Assembly: GCF_017309385.1 (NCBI RefSeq)
Contig: NZ_JAFJMJ010000002.1
Coordinates: 3,027,472-3,091,471 of the forward strand
Length of the DNA stretch: 64,000 nt
Origin: Amycolatopsis sp. 195334CR
Lineage (GTDB): Bacteria; Actinomycetota; Actinomycetes; Mycobacteriales; Pseudonocardiaceae
Direction of reading: 5' to 3'
The translations under genes were made by a program, and so were the position numbers. Below are positions 8,228-18,504 of this stretch, one piece after another; positions within the stretch are counted from its first letter, which is position 1; every line of letters starts with the position of its first letter. The notes under the pieces are model-generated. The model did no database searches. It was not told where the DNA came from and saw only the letters and a list, made by a program, of their open reading frames with translations.

Positions 8228-8961
8228 ACCGGCTCAAACGGACACTCGCCGCCGGCGGCAGCGCGACCGGCGTGCTGCTGCGCCTGCCCGCGGTGGGCCT
8301 GGTCGAACTCGCGGGCGTGGCGGGGCTGGACTTCGTGCTGCTCGACTGCGAACACGGGCCCGCCGACACCGAGCAGGTGCAGCACCACCTCAACGCCGCC
8401 GACGCGCACGGCCTGGCGACACTGGTGCGGGTGGGCAGCGCGGAACCCGCGCTGATCCTGCGGGCGCTCGACCTCGGTGCCCAGGGCGTGGTGGTGCCCC
8501 ATGTGGACACCGCCGGGCAGGCCGCGGCCGTGGTCGCCGCGGCGCACTACCCACCGCTGGGCGAGCGCGGGTTCGCCAACTACACCCGAGCCGCCCGCTT
8601 CGGCTCCCGCGCCCCGGCCGACTACCTCGACGACGCGGCCGCCACCACCATGGTGATCCCGATGCTGGAGACGGCGGCGGCCTGCGAGAACGCGGCGGAG
8701 ATCCTCGCCGTGCCCGGGGTGGACGCGGTGATGCCGGGTCCCGCCGACCTGGCCGTCTCGATGGGTGCGCTGGCCGACAAGCCGCGCGTCGACGCCGCGA
8801 TCGCGGCCGCCGGTGCCGCCGCCGAACGGGCGGGCAAGCCGGTCCTGCGCATCGTCGGCGACGCCGCGGCGGCCAGGGCGACCGGCTCCCGCTTTGTCGT
8901 CTACAACCTCACCCAGGTGCTGTTGACCGCGTTCCGCGAGCTGGTCCTCACCCCTCGTTGA
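8224..8961 (+). CDS. HpcH/HpaI-family class II pyruvate aldolase
   Basis: A 245-residue TIM-barrel aldolase of the HpcH/HpaI family. Features are DFVLLDCEHGPAD (His44 base), LARV-type Arg69, QGVVVPHVDTAGQA, PMLETAAACEN (Glu149 metal ligand) and MPGPADLAVSMG (Asp175 metal ligand). It should split a 4-hydroxy-2-oxo acid into pyruvate and an aldehyde, or run in reverse. It ends the LacI-controlled operon, and its ATG overlaps the SDR stop. Together with the upstream dehydrogenases, it makes an oxidise-then-cleave pathway for a hydroxylated carbon skeleton very likely. Confidence 0.87.
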   Translation: MNRLKRTLAAGGSATGVLLRLPAVGLVELAGVAGLDFVLLDCEHGPADTEQVQHHLNAADAHGLATLVRVGSAEPALILRALDLGAQGVVVPHVDTAGQAAAVVAAAHYPPLGERGFANYTRAARFGSRAPADYLDDAAATTMVIPMLETAAACENAAEILAVPGVDAVMPGPADLAVSMGALADKPRVDAAIAAAGAAAERAGKPVLRIVGDAAAARATGSRFVVYNLTQVLLTAFRELVLTPR

Positions 8962-8971
8962 CATACGAATA
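8962..8971. promoter_or_regulatory. LacI operator site c (CATACGAATA)
   Basis: Contains the core ATACGAAT at 8963-8970, directly after the aldolase stop and before the ABC importer operon. Together with site d, 44 bases further on, it brackets the probable importer promoter. Confidence 0.5.
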
Positions 8972-9004
8972 CTCCCCGATCAGCTGGGGTGTTGCGGATC
9001 TCGT

Positions 9005-9016
9005 GAATACGCATAC
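9005..9016. promoter_or_regulatory. LacI operator site d (GAATACGCATAC)
   Basis: Contains ATACGCAT at 9007-9014, identical to the core of site a. It lies 48-57 bases before the importer permease start, a normal repressor position. Confidence 0.55.
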
Positions 9017-9061
9017 ACTCGGCCGATCGCGGCACTGGAACCCCGCAAGAGGAGTGCACCC

Positions 9062-9961
9062 GTGACCACCACGAAACCTCCACCGCGCAAGCGGCACGCG
9101 GTCGCCTACCTGCACCTGGCCCCGGCCCTGATCGCCATCGTGCTCACCACGGTGTACCCGCTGGCGTCGGCGCTGATCACCAGTTTCCGGCACTGGCGGC
9201 TGAACGAGACCAGGGAGCCCGGCGAGTTCGTCGGGTTCGAGCAGTACGAGCGGGCCTTCACCGACTCGACCTTCTACAACAGCGCCTGGGTCACCCTGCA
9301 GTACACGGTGATCTCGGTGGTGCTCTCGGTCGGCATCGGCCTGCTCATCGCGCTGGTGCTCAACCGCCCCGGCCGGCTCAGCGCGCTGACCAAGGCGCTG
9401 CTGATCCTGCCGTTCGCGGTGGCGCCGGCGCTGAAGGGCTTCTCCTGGCGGTTCATGTTCAACCCCGAGTACGGCGTCTACGACCAGATGCTCGGCACCG
9501 TGCTGCCGTTCACCGACGGCGTCAACTGGCTCGGTGACCCGTTCTGGGCGCTGATGGTGCTGGCGATGACCGAGGTGTGGGGGTGGGCGCCGCTGATCGC
9601 GCTGATGCTGCTCGGCGGGCTCGGCTCGATCTCGCCGGAGGTCCGCGACGCGGCCAGGGTGGACGGGGCCACCGGCTGGCAGGAGTTCTGGCGGGTCACC
9701 TTCCCGCTGCTGCGCCCGCTGCTGCTGATCATCGTCTTCCTCAAGGCGGTGTTCTCGGTGAAGGTGTTCGACCAGGTGCTCACCACCACCGGCGGCGGGC
9801 CCGGCCGGGCCACCGAAACGCTGAACTTCTTCGCCTACGCCCAGGGCTTCACCTTCCTCGACATCGGCTACGCCTCGGCGATCTCCTGGATCATCGTGCT
9901 CGTGCTCGGGGTGCTGGCGGCGATGTACCTGATCACCATGACCCGGCAGGAGGCGAAATGA
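9062..9961 (+). CDS. ABC sugar-type importer permease (MalF-like)
   Basis: A 299-residue inner-membrane permease with about six hydrophobic segments. It carries the EAA loop EVRDAARVDGATGWQEFWRVTFPLL, which docks to the ATPase. Members of this MalF/UgpA class import sugars, polyols or glycerol-phosphate-like solutes. The GTG start at 9062 is set by AAGAGGAG seven bases upstream. It is the first gene of an importer operon (two permeases, binding protein, accessory gene, ATPase) preceded by two LacI operator sites. Confidence 0.92.
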   Translation: MTTTKPPPRKRHAVAYLHLAPALIAIVLTTVYPLASALITSFRHWRLNETREPGEFVGFEQYERAFTDSTFYNSAWVTLQYTVISVVLSVGIGLLIALVLNRPGRLSALTKALLILPFAVAPALKGFSWRFMFNPEYGVYDQMLGTVLPFTDGVNWLGDPFWALMVLAMTEVWGWAPLIALMLLGGLGSISPEVRDAARVDGATGWQEFWRVTFPLLRPLLLIIVFLKAVFSVKVFDQVLTTTGGGPGRATETLNFFAYAQGFTFLDIGYASAISWIIVLVLGVLAAMYLITMTRQEAK

Positions 9962-10851
9962 CCGACCTCACCGTGCGGCCGGTGCGCCCAGCTCCCCCGG
10001 CGACAGCCGCTTCGCCCCGGACCCGGCGCGTGACGCCGTGGCAGCGGGCCGGGCGCCTCCTGCGGGTGCTGGCCACGCTGGCGATCCTGTTCTTCGTGTT
10101 GTTCCCCGTGCTGTGGCTGGGGTTGACCGCGTTCAAACCGGCGTCGGAGGTGTTCTCCACCTCGGTCGTCTTCACGCCCACAATGGACAACTTCGCCGAG
10201 ATCCTCGGTGGCGCCAGCGATCTGACCGGTTCGCTGGTGAACAGCGTGCTGATCGCGGTGGCCACCACGCTGATCTCGATCCCGCTGGCCCTGCTCGCCG
10301 CCTACGCGTTCTCCCGGTTCCGGTTCCCCGGCCACCGGGCGATGCTGCTGGCGATCGTGGCCACCCAGTTCATCCCCGGGGTGGCGATCGCGCTGCCGTT
10401 CCTGACCCTGTTCCGCGCACTCGGGCTGATCGACACGCACCTGTCGCTGATCGTGGTCAACCTGTCCCTGGTGGTCCCCTACATCACCTGGCTGCTCAAG
10501 GGTTTCGTGGACGGGCTGCCGATCGAGATCGAGGAGGCCGCCCGGCTCGACGGCTGCGGGCAGGTGAAGATGCTGTGGCGGGTGATCACCCCGCTGGCCG
10601 CGCCCGGCATCTTCGTCAGCGTGGTGTTCTCGTTCCTGTTGTCCTGGAACGAGTTCCTCTTCCCGACCTTCCTGTCGCGGACCGAGGCGAGCACGCTGCC
10701 GGTGGCGCTGATGACGTTGGTCCAGCCCGAGGGCGTGGCGTGGGGGCCGATGGCCGCGGCCGGCCTGCTGGTGATGGTGCCGATGCTGGCGCTGTCGTTG
10801 CTGGTGCGCAAGCACTTCGCGCAGGGCATGACGATGGGAGCGGTGAAATGA
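9958..10851 (+). CDS. ABC sugar-type importer permease (MalG-like)
   Basis: A 297-residue partner permease with six membrane segments. The EAA loop is IEIEEAARLDGCGQVKMLWRV. The cytoplasmic N-terminus is Pro/Arg-rich (about residues 1-30). The ATG overlaps the stop of the first permease (ATGA), so the two are made in equal amounts, as expected for a heterodimeric channel. Confidence 0.92.
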   Translation: MTDLTVRPVRPAPPATAASPRTRRVTPWQRAGRLLRVLATLAILFFVLFPVLWLGLTAFKPASEVFSTSVVFTPTMDNFAEILGGASDLTGSLVNSVLIAVATTLISIPLALLAAYAFSRFRFPGHRAMLLAIVATQFIPGVAIALPFLTLFRALGLIDTHLSLIVVNLSLVVPYITWLLKGFVDGLPIEIEEAARLDGCGQVKMLWRVITPLAAPGIFVSVVFSFLLSWNEFLFPTFLSRTEASTLPVALMTLVQPEGVAWGPMAAAGLLVMVPMLALSLLVRKHFAQGMTMGAVK

Positions 10852-12206
10852 GGCGGATCCGCACACTGGGCGTGCTCGCGGTGACCGCCCTGCTGGCGCT
10901 GAGCGGCTGCGCCGGGACCCCGGCGAGCGTGGACCTGGTGTCGCAGCTGCGCGAGGGCCAGGCCGACGAACTCGGCCTGCTCACCGGCAAGCCCTACGAC
11001 AGCACGCGCATCCGGCTGCTCAGCTGCTGCAAGACGGCCGCGCAGTTCAGCGCGCTGCAGAAGCGCACGGCGGGGTTCACCGCGCGCACCGGGATCGAGG
11101 TCGAGTGGGCCAACATCCCGTACGAGTCCTACCTGCAGAAGATCGTCGCGGAGAGCGCGGTCGGCGGCGGGACCTACGACCTGATCGTCTGGCCGGACGC
11201 CTACGGGGCCTCGGCCAAGGTCGGGCTCCAGCCGCTGGACGACGCGCTGGCCCGGGCCGGCCGGTCGATCGCCGACTTCCCGCCGCCGTTCCAGCAGGCG
11301 GCCCGCGCGGGGGACGCGGACACCGTGTACGGCATCCCGTTCCGCGGCTTCTCCTACAACTACTTCTACCGCAAGAGCGACTACACCAAGCTCGGCCTGA
11401 CCCCGGCGACCACCTGGGCCGAACTGGACCAGCGGCTCGACGCGCTCAAGCAGGGCCAGGAACGCAACCCGCTGGCCGGGCAGTACGGCCGCAACGGCGG
11501 GCAGAACCTCTACACCTGGCTGTCCATGCTGTGGAGCAACGGCGCCGACGTGTTCGACGCCAACGGGGAACCGGCGTTCGACACCCCGGCCGGCATCGAG
11601 GCCACCGAGCAGTACATGTCCGTGCTGCGCCGCGGGTTCAGCCCGCCGGAGTCGACCAACTGGTCCGAAACGGACTCCACCCAGTCCTTCGAGCAGGGCG
11701 CCAGTTCCTCGGTGTTCACCTGGGCCTGGCAGATGGACGACTTCAGCGATCCGGAGAAGGTCAAGCCGGAGGTCGCCCAGGACGTCGGCGTGGCCCCGAT
11801 CCCGGGCTGGCCGGGCAAGACCACCGTGTCCTACGGGTTCACCTGGCTGATGGGCGTGCTCAACACCTCGGAGAACCAGGGCGCGGCGTGGGAGTACCTG
11901 AAGTGGGTGACGCACCCGGAGACCGAACGGGACATCGCGCTGGACAAGTCGGATCCGGCCACCGCCAACAGCATCGTGGTGCACACCGCGAACATGCTCG
12001 ATCCCGAGGTGAACGCGGCGAACTTCGGCCTGCCCCGGCTGCAGGAGTCGTCGCTGCGCACGGCCAGGACCGTGCCGATGACCATCGACTGGCCGCAGGT
12101 CCAGGACGCGCTGGAGGTGGCCGTCAACGAGATGGCGCACGGCGCGCCGGTCCCGGACCGGCTCAAGGCCCTGTCCGGCGAAGTCCGCGACCTCGTCAAG
12201 CGCTGA
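10848..12206 (+). CDS. Extracellular solute-binding lipoprotein of the ABC importer
   Basis: A 452-residue family 1 solute-binding protein. The N-terminus is a lipoprotein signal: MRRIR, a hydrophobic stretch, and the lipobox LALSGC with Cys21 as the lipidated residue. The mature part has the usual VEWANIPYESYLQKI and YDLIVWPDAYG region, and GIPFRGFSYNYFYRKSDYTKLGL, which lines the sugar site in this family. It captures the substrate outside the membrane and hands it to the two permeases. The start overlaps the previous stop by four bases. Binding proteins of this length usually recognise sugars or polyols, but the ligand cannot be read from the sequence. Confidence 0.9.
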   Translation: MRRIRTLGVLAVTALLALSGCAGTPASVDLVSQLREGQADELGLLTGKPYDSTRIRLLSCCKTAAQFSALQKRTAGFTARTGIEVEWANIPYESYLQKIVAESAVGGGTYDLIVWPDAYGASAKVGLQPLDDALARAGRSIADFPPPFQQAARAGDADTVYGIPFRGFSYNYFYRKSDYTKLGLTPATTWAELDQRLDALKQGQERNPLAGQYGRNGGQNLYTWLSMLWSNGADVFDANGEPAFDTPAGIEATEQYMSVLRRGFSPPESTNWSETDSTQSFEQGASSSVFTWAWQMDDFSDPEKVKPEVAQDVGVAPIPGWPGKTTVSYGFTWLMGVLNTSENQGAAWEYLKWVTHPETERDIALDKSDPATANSIVVHTANMLDPEVNAANFGLPRLQESSLRTARTVPMTIDWPQVQDALEVAVNEMAHGAPVPDRLKALSGEVRDLVKR

Positions 12207-12220
12207 GGAGAGACCAGCAA

Positions 12221-13216
12221 GTGGAACTGGAGAAAGCCGCCTACGCCCCCTACGCCGGGCCGGAGGAGTTCATCACCGAGTGGACCGACCGGATCTGGGT
12301 CCAGCGGGGCATCGGGCTGATCAGGGAGAACTACGCGGCCGACGCGGTGGTGCACGGCGCCTACGGCACCGGCCGCGGGGCCGAGCAGGTGGTGCGCTCG
12401 ACGCTGATGAAGATCAACGCCTTCCCCGACCGGGTCGGGCAGGCCGCCGACGTGGTCTGGGAGGCACGTGGTTCCGACGCGTTCCTCAGCTCGCACCTGG
12501 TGCTCAGCGCCGGGCGGCACACCGGGCCGGCCGCCTTCGCCGCGCCGACCTTCCGCGAGTTCAACTCCTACACCATCGCCACCTGCCTGTACCGGCGCGG
12601 CGTGATGGAGCACGAATGGGTGGTGCGGGACGAAGGCGCGGTCATCCAGCAGCTGGGTCTCGATCCCGAGGAGGTCGCGCGGCGGGTGGCGTTCGGTGGC
12701 TGGGACGACGAGGCGTTCAAGCCGTTGTCGCGGCACGTGCTCGACGCCGGGGACACCGGGCCGCGGCCGGACCTGCACCGCGGGGAGTGCGAGCAGGTGC
12801 TGGAGCTGGTCGAGCAGGTGTGGAACCAGCGGATGCTGCACCAGGTCGAGCGGTACGTCGCGCGTGACGTCACCTCGTACCTGCCGCGGCACCGCTCGTT
12901 CGTGCGGCCCGACGGTTACCAGCGCGGCCTGCTCGAACTGCTGGCGCCGATGCCGGACGCGCGGTTCGAGGTCCGCGAGGTGATCGCGCACGCCGACCCC
13001 GCGCGCGGTGGCCTGCGCGTGGCGCTGGTGTGGTGGCTGCGCGGAACCTATTGCGGCACACCGGTCCACGGCCCGCTGACCGGTTCGCCGGTCACCGTGC
13101 TCGGTTCGTCCCAGTTCCACTTCCGCGACGGGCGCGTCGTCGCCGAACGACGGGTCTACGACGAAATCGCCGTCCTCGCCCAGATCGCCCGAGCCCGCGG
13201 CGACGAACCGTCCTGA
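12221..13216 (+). CDS. Two-domain SnoaL/NTF2-like protein (first copy)
   Basis: A 331-residue protein of two cone-shaped NTF2/SnoaL-like domains. Domain 1 (about 12-150) reads ITEWTDRIWVQRGIGLIRENYAAD, then KINAFPDRVGQAADVVW and CLYRRGVMEHEWVVRDE. Domain 2 (about 190-325) reads LELVEQVWNQRMLHQVERYV, then VTVLGSSQFHFRDGRVVAERRVYDE. This fold serves cyclases, dehydratases and isomerases. GTG at 12221 follows a strong GAGGAGAGA site. It lies inside the importer operon, between binding protein and ATPase, which is odd and suggests it acts on the imported compound. A clear paralog is at 16577-17731; the two share the INAFPD...ADDVIW-type block. Confidence 0.72.
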   Translation: MELEKAAYAPYAGPEEFITEWTDRIWVQRGIGLIRENYAADAVVHGAYGTGRGAEQVVRSTLMKINAFPDRVGQAADVVWEARGSDAFLSSHLVLSAGRHTGPAAFAAPTFREFNSYTIATCLYRRGVMEHEWVVRDEGAVIQQLGLDPEEVARRVAFGGWDDEAFKPLSRHVLDAGDTGPRPDLHRGECEQVLELVEQVWNQRMLHQVERYVARDVTSYLPRHRSFVRPDGYQRGLLELLAPMPDARFEVREVIAHADPARGGLRVALVWWLRGTYCGTPVHGPLTGSPVTVLGSSQFHFRDGRVVAERRVYDEIAVLAQIARARGDEPS

Positions 13217-13227
13217 TTGGAGTACCG

Positions 13228-14282
<1,055 letters not shown>

Positions 14283-14286
<4 letters not shown>

Positions 14287-15185
14287 CGGCGGCGCTGGTC
14301 CAGCAGCATCTGCTGGGCCAGCCTCGCCAGTTCCTGGCTCGCCGGGGACAGCACCTCGGCCCGCCGTCGCACCAGGGCGATGGTGTCGAACAGCGGTTCC
14401 GCGAACGGCACCGTGTGCACGCCGTCCGGCCGGCTCGAACTCGTCGCCACCGCGCGCGAGACGATGGTGTCCCCGATGCCGCGCGCGGTCAGCGCGAGCG
14501 CGGACTCCACGTGCTCGACCTCGATCCACGGCGCCAGCCGCACCCCGGCCAGCTGGGCGCGTTCGGCCAGCTGCCGCCGCGTCGGGTCCTTCCAGCCGTA
14601 GTGCGCGTCGTACAGGATCAGGCGTGCCTCGGCCAGCTGCCGGATGGTGATCGGCTCCGTCACGCGCGCCGGGTCCGCGCTGACGTAGACCACCTCGTCG
14701 CGCAGCAGCGGCGTGACCACCAGGTCGTCCTGCTCGATCGGCAGCACCACCAGCCCGGCCTCCACCGTGCCCGCCGCGACCGCGGCCGCCACCTCCACCG
14801 AGTTCAGCCCGATCAGCCGGATCCGCACGTCCGGGTACCGCTCGTGGAACTGTTGCGCCAGGTCCGAGAGCAGGTAGTACGCCGCGTTGCGCAGCAGGCC
14901 GAAGGTGGCCACCCCGCCCTGCAGCGACCGCACCGAGCGCAACGCCTGCTCGCCCGCGTCGGCCGCGGCCACCGCCTGCTCGGCGAAGGGCAGCAGCGCC
15001 GTGCCCGCCGCGGTCAGCACCAGCCGCCGCGGGCCCCGGCTGAACACCGGCGCGCCGTGCTCGTCCTCCAGTTTCCGGATCAGTTCCGACACCGACGCCT
15101 GTGCCACGCCCAGCGCGCGGGCCGCCGCGCTGAACGAGCCCAGCCTGGCCGCGGCCAGGAAGGCCCGCAGCTGCCGCAGAGTCAT
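14283..15185 (-). CDS. LysR-family transcriptional regulator
   Basis: A 300-residue LysR regulator. Residues 1-60 form the winged helix-turn-helix (MTLRQLRAFLAAARLGSFSAAARALGVAQASVSELIRKLE). Residues 90-295 form the two-lobed effector domain. It diverges from the second HisD-like gene with a 72-base gap, the classical LysR arrangement, and a perfect hyphenated palindrome overlaps its start codon. It probably controls the HisD-like/SnoaL-like/nitrilase operon to its right. The co-inducer is unknown. Confidence 0.92.
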
Positions 15186-15198
15186 AGGGCAACCCTAT
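15184..15198. promoter_or_regulatory. Palindrome ATAGGG-CAA-CCCTAT, probable LysR site
   Basis: Perfect 6-bp arms with a 3-base spacer. The left arm includes the last two bases of the LysR start codon, so a regulator bound here would cover LysR translation and transcription starts. LysR sites normally follow T-N11-A; this one fits loosely. Autoregulation is the likely role. Confidence 0.5.
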
Positions 15199-15257
15199 AG
15201 CAAGCACTGGATCCATCCGCCTTGTCCTGTGCTTGCAGTTCGCTTAGCGTTCGCCGC

Positions 15258-16580
15258 ATGCGACTGAGTCCCTCCACCCCGACGCAGCTCAGCGGCTCGT
15301 ACCACGTGCTCAAGTCCGCTGTGGACAAACCACCGGCCCAGCGCGACCCGGCGGTCGTCGAGCGCGTTTCCGCCATGCTGCGCGAGATCGAGCGCGACGG
15401 CATGGCCGCCGTGCTGCGCTACGCCCGCGAACTCGACGGCACCGAAGGCGAAGACGTCGAACTGACCGCCGCCGACCTCGACCGCGCCGAGCAGAGCCTG
15501 TCGCCCGAGCTGCGTGACGCGCTCGCACTCGGTGCCGAACGGACCGCCGCCTTCGCCCGCCAGCAGCGCTCGCACCTCACCGACTTCGAGACCGAACTGG
15601 CGCCCGGCCTGGTCACCGGCGTGCGGTACGTGCCGGTCGGCAGCGTCGGCGCCTACCTGCCCGCCGGGCGCTTCCCGCTGCTCGCCGGCGCGTTCATGAC
15701 CGCGGGCGTGGCCAAGGTGGCCGGGGTGCCGACCGTGCTCGCGTGCACGCCGCCCAGCCGCGGTGGCGGCCCGGACCCGGCGGTCCTGCACGCGGCCCGG
15801 CTTTCCGGCGCCGACCGGGTGTTCGTGCTCGGCGGGGTGCAGGCGCTGGCCGCGCTCGCCTTCGGCCTGCTCGGCGAACCGCCGGTGGACATGCTGGTCG
15901 GCGCGGGCAACGCCTACGTGGCCGAGGCCAAGCGGCAGCTGTTCGGCAAGGTGGCGATCGACCTGCTCGCCGGGCCGTCGGAGGTGGCCGTGCTGGCCGA
16001 CGACAGCGCCGACCCGGTGCTCGTCGCCGCCGACCTGCTCGGCCAGGCCGAGCACGGCACCGACTCCCCCGCCGCGCTGGTCACCACCTCGCGGCGGCTC
16101 GGCGAGGCGGTGATCGAGGAGGCCGAGCGCCAGCTCAAGGACCTGGCCACCGCGGAAATCGCCGGACCGGCCTGGCGCGACCACGGCACCGTGCTGTGGG
16201 CCGCCGACCAGTCCGTGGCCGCGAAGCTGATGGACGACCTGGCCCCGGAGCACCTCGAACTGCAGACCGAGGACGACGACTACTACCTCCGCACCCTGCG
16301 CAACTACGGCTCGCTGTTCATCGGCCGCTGGAGCACCGTGGCCTATTCGGACAAGGGCATGGCGGGCACGAACCACGTGCTGCCCACCGCGGGCGGCGCC
16401 AAGCACAGCGCCGGGCTGTCGGTGTCGCGGTTCCTCAAGCCGCTGACCTACCAGCGGCTCGACCGCGCGGCCACGCCCGAGGTGGCCGGTGCGGTCGACG
16501 TGATCTCCAGCTACGAGGGCATGGCCGCGCACCGCGCGACCGCCACCCTGCGCATCGGCGCGTACCAGGAGGAGAAATGA
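15258..16580 (+). CDS. Histidinol-dehydrogenase-like enzyme (second copy)
   Basis: A 440-residue HisD-superfamily enzyme. Visible features are GSVGAYLPAGRFPLLAGAFMT, VGAGNAYVAEAKRQLFG, LAGPSEVAVLAD, LLGQAEHGTDSPA (metal ligands), APEHLELQ (the Glu-His pair, closer to true HisD than the first copy), GTNHVLPTAGGAKHSAGL and the C-terminal SYEGMAAHR with the last His ligand. It is an NAD-dependent alcohol-to-acid dehydrogenase by family. It is not in a histidine operon, and its neighbour is a SnoaL-like protein, so a catabolic role is more likely than histidine synthesis. The ATG at 15258 is used; an in-frame ATG at 15222 lacks support. Confidence 0.8.
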   Translation: MRLSPSTPTQLSGSYHVLKSAVDKPPAQRDPAVVERVSAMLREIERDGMAAVLRYARELDGTEGEDVELTAADLDRAEQSLSPELRDALALGAERTAAFARQQRSHLTDFETELAPGLVTGVRYVPVGSVGAYLPAGRFPLLAGAFMTAGVAKVAGVPTVLACTPPSRGGGPDPAVLHAARLSGADRVFVLGGVQALAALAFGLLGEPPVDMLVGAGNAYVAEAKRQLFGKVAIDLLAGPSEVAVLADDSADPVLVAADLLGQAEHGTDSPAALVTTSRRLGEAVIEEAERQLKDLATAEIAGPAWRDHGTVLWAADQSVAAKLMDDLAPEHLELQTEDDDYYLRTLRNYGSLFIGRWSTVAYSDKGMAGTNHVLPTAGGAKHSAGLSVSRFLKPLTYQRLDRAATPEVAGAVDVISSYEGMAAHRATATLRIGAYQEEK

Positions 16581-17731
16581 CCGACGAGCAGCCGAACCGG
16601 CCCGGCACCGGCAGTCCGGGCGGCGCGATGGCGCCCGGCAAGCGGACCATGCCGGGTGACTTCAGCATCTCGCTGCGCCCCGGCTACGGCGCCGACGCGC
16701 CCAACCTCACCCCGGGCACCCGCCGCCAGCCGATGCGCGGGTTCGAGGACACCTACACCGACATCGTCGACTACATCGTCCGGATCACCCACCGCATCTG
16801 GGAGGACCAGGACGTCGGCTACATCTACGACACCTACAGCCCCGGCTGCCGCCTCTACGACGACAGCGGCTACGCGTTCGGGGTGGAGCAACTGGTCAGC
16901 GGCACGATGCAGAGCATCAACGCCTTCCCCGACTGCCGCCACTACGCCGACGACGTGATCTGGGCGGGCACCGAGGACGAGGGCTTCGTGACCTCGCACC
17001 GCGCGATCAACATCGGCCACCACACCGGCCCGTGGCGGTGGAGCCCGCCGACCGGGAAGCGGCTGCACACCTGGGTGATCGCCAACTGCGTGGTCCGCGA
17101 GAACGAGATCTACGAGGAGTGGGTGCTCTACAACCTCGCCTCGAAGCTCCAGCAGATGGGGCTCGACGTGCCCGCCGCCGCGCGTGCCTTCGGCAACGAC
17201 AGCGGGTTCGTGCCGCTGACCGAGCGCGTCAGCACCGAGCCCGACCGGCTGATCGGCGGCCGCAAGCCCGCGCTCTACCCGGCCGGGGACGACAACGACG
17301 TCGAGCACATCGTCCGCGCGCTGTTCCACGACACCTACAACCGCCGGGACCTCACCGCGATCGACCGCGCCTACGACCCGGCGGTGCGCTGGCACGGCAC
17401 CACCAACCGCACCGGGTACGGCCGGGGCGACGTGCGCGCGCAGGCCAGGAACCTGCTTGCCACCTTCCCCGATCTCGGCGTGCGGGTGGACGAGGTCTAC
17501 TGGCAGGGCAACCCGGCCGACGGCTACAGCGTGTCCGCGCGCTGGTCGGGGGCCGGAACGCACCGCGGGTACGGGATGTACGGGCGGCCCACCGGGCGGC
17601 GCGCGCACCTGTGGGGCATCACCCAGCTGTACTTCGTCAACGGCCGGATCGTCGAGGAGTGGAACCTGTTCAACGAGTTCGACGTACTGGCCCAGCTGCT
17701 GCGGGACGACCCGCCGCCGCAGTTGTCGTGA
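16577..17731 (+). CDS. Two-domain SnoaL/NTF2-like protein (second copy)
   Basis: A 384-residue paralog of the protein at 12221-13216. It has an extra 55-residue polar N-terminus (Gly/Pro-rich, then GDFSISLRPGYG). Domain 1 contains YIVRITHRIWEDQDVGYIYDTYS, then SINAFPDCRHYADDVIWAG and NEIYEEWVLYN. Domain 2 contains VRALFHDTYNRRDLTAIDRAYD, then LWGITQLYFVNGRIVEEWNLFNEF. The ATG overlaps the HisD-like stop, and GGAGGAGAAATG gives a strong ribosome site. The tight link to a HisD-like dehydrogenase in both operons suggests that the two protein families work on the same substrate class. Confidence 0.72.
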   Translation: MTDEQPNRPGTGSPGGAMAPGKRTMPGDFSISLRPGYGADAPNLTPGTRRQPMRGFEDTYTDIVDYIVRITHRIWEDQDVGYIYDTYSPGCRLYDDSGYAFGVEQLVSGTMQSINAFPDCRHYADDVIWAGTEDEGFVTSHRAINIGHHTGPWRWSPPTGKRLHTWVIANCVVRENEIYEEWVLYNLASKLQQMGLDVPAAARAFGNDSGFVPLTERVSTEPDRLIGGRKPALYPAGDDNDVEHIVRALFHDTYNRRDLTAIDRAYDPAVRWHGTTNRTGYGRGDVRAQARNLLATFPDLGVRVDEVYWQGNPADGYSVSARWSGAGTHRGYGMYGRPTGRRAHLWGITQLYFVNGRIVEEWNLFNEFDVLAQLLRDDPPPQLS

Positions 17732-18504
17732 CGGTCGTGTGCTGCGCGCCGGTGGCCCCGGTCATCGGCGACCACGACGGCAACCGGCGGCGCGTGCTCG
17801 CCGCGATCGCCACGGCGGTGGCGGCGGGCGCGCGGATCGTCGTGCTGCCCGAACTGGCCACCTGCGGTTACGCCTTCGCCGACGTGGCCGAGGCGCGTGC
17901 CGCCGGTGTCGCCGCCGATGACCCGATGTTCGCCGAGTGGGCCGCCGCGGCCGGGCCGGCGACGGTCGTCGGCGGCTTCGCCGAACTGGGCTCCGACGGG
18001 TCGCTGTACAACAGCGCGGCGGTGGTCGACGCCACCGGCGTGCGCGTGGTGTACCGCAAGACCCATCTGTGGGACCGCGAGAAACTGCTGTTCACGCCTG
18101 GGGATTCCGCCCCGCCGATCGTCCACACCGGACACGGGCGGATCGGCGTGCTGATCTGCTACGACCTGGAGTTCCCGGAGGTGACGCGGAACCTCGCCGA
18201 GCGCGGCGCGGACCTGATCGCCGCGCCGGTCAACTGGCCGCTGGTCGACCGGCCGGACGGCGAGCACCCGCCGGAAACCATCATCGCCATGGCCGCGGCC
18301 CGCACGAACCGCGTGTGCTTCGCCATCAGCGACCGCTCCGGCGGGGAACGCGACGTCACCTGGACCGGTGGCAGCACGCTGGTCGACGACCACGGCTGGC
18401 GCCGGGGCACCACCGCGGACCTGGATCTCCGGCGTGGCCGGGACAAGCGCCTGTCCCCGCGCAACCACGCCTTCGGCGACCGGCGGCCCGGCCTGTCCCG
18501 CTGA
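17728..18504 (+). CDS. Carbon-nitrogen hydrolase (nitrilase superfamily amidase)
   Basis: A 258-residue nitrilase-superfamily enzyme with the full Glu-Lys-Cys triad: Glu in VVLPELATCGY, Lys in VVYRKTHLWDREK and Cys in GVLICYDLEFPEVTR. It should hydrolyse an amide or carbamoyl group; the DLEFPE context is that of amidases rather than true nitrilases. GTG at 17728 overlaps the SnoaL-like stop (GTGA). As the last gene of the LysR-side operon it hints that the substrate or an intermediate carries nitrogen. Confidence 0.88.
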   Translation: MTVVCCAPVAPVIGDHDGNRRRVLAAIATAVAAGARIVVLPELATCGYAFADVAEARAAGVAADDPMFAEWAAAAGPATVVGGFAELGSDGSLYNSAAVVDATGVRVVYRKTHLWDREKLLFTPGDSAPPIVHTGHGRIGVLICYDLEFPEVTRNLAERGADLIAAPVNWPLVDRPDGEHPPETIIAMAAARTNRVCFAISDRSGGERDVTWTGGSTLVDDHGWRRGTTADLDLRRGRDKRLSPRNHAFGDRRPGLSR

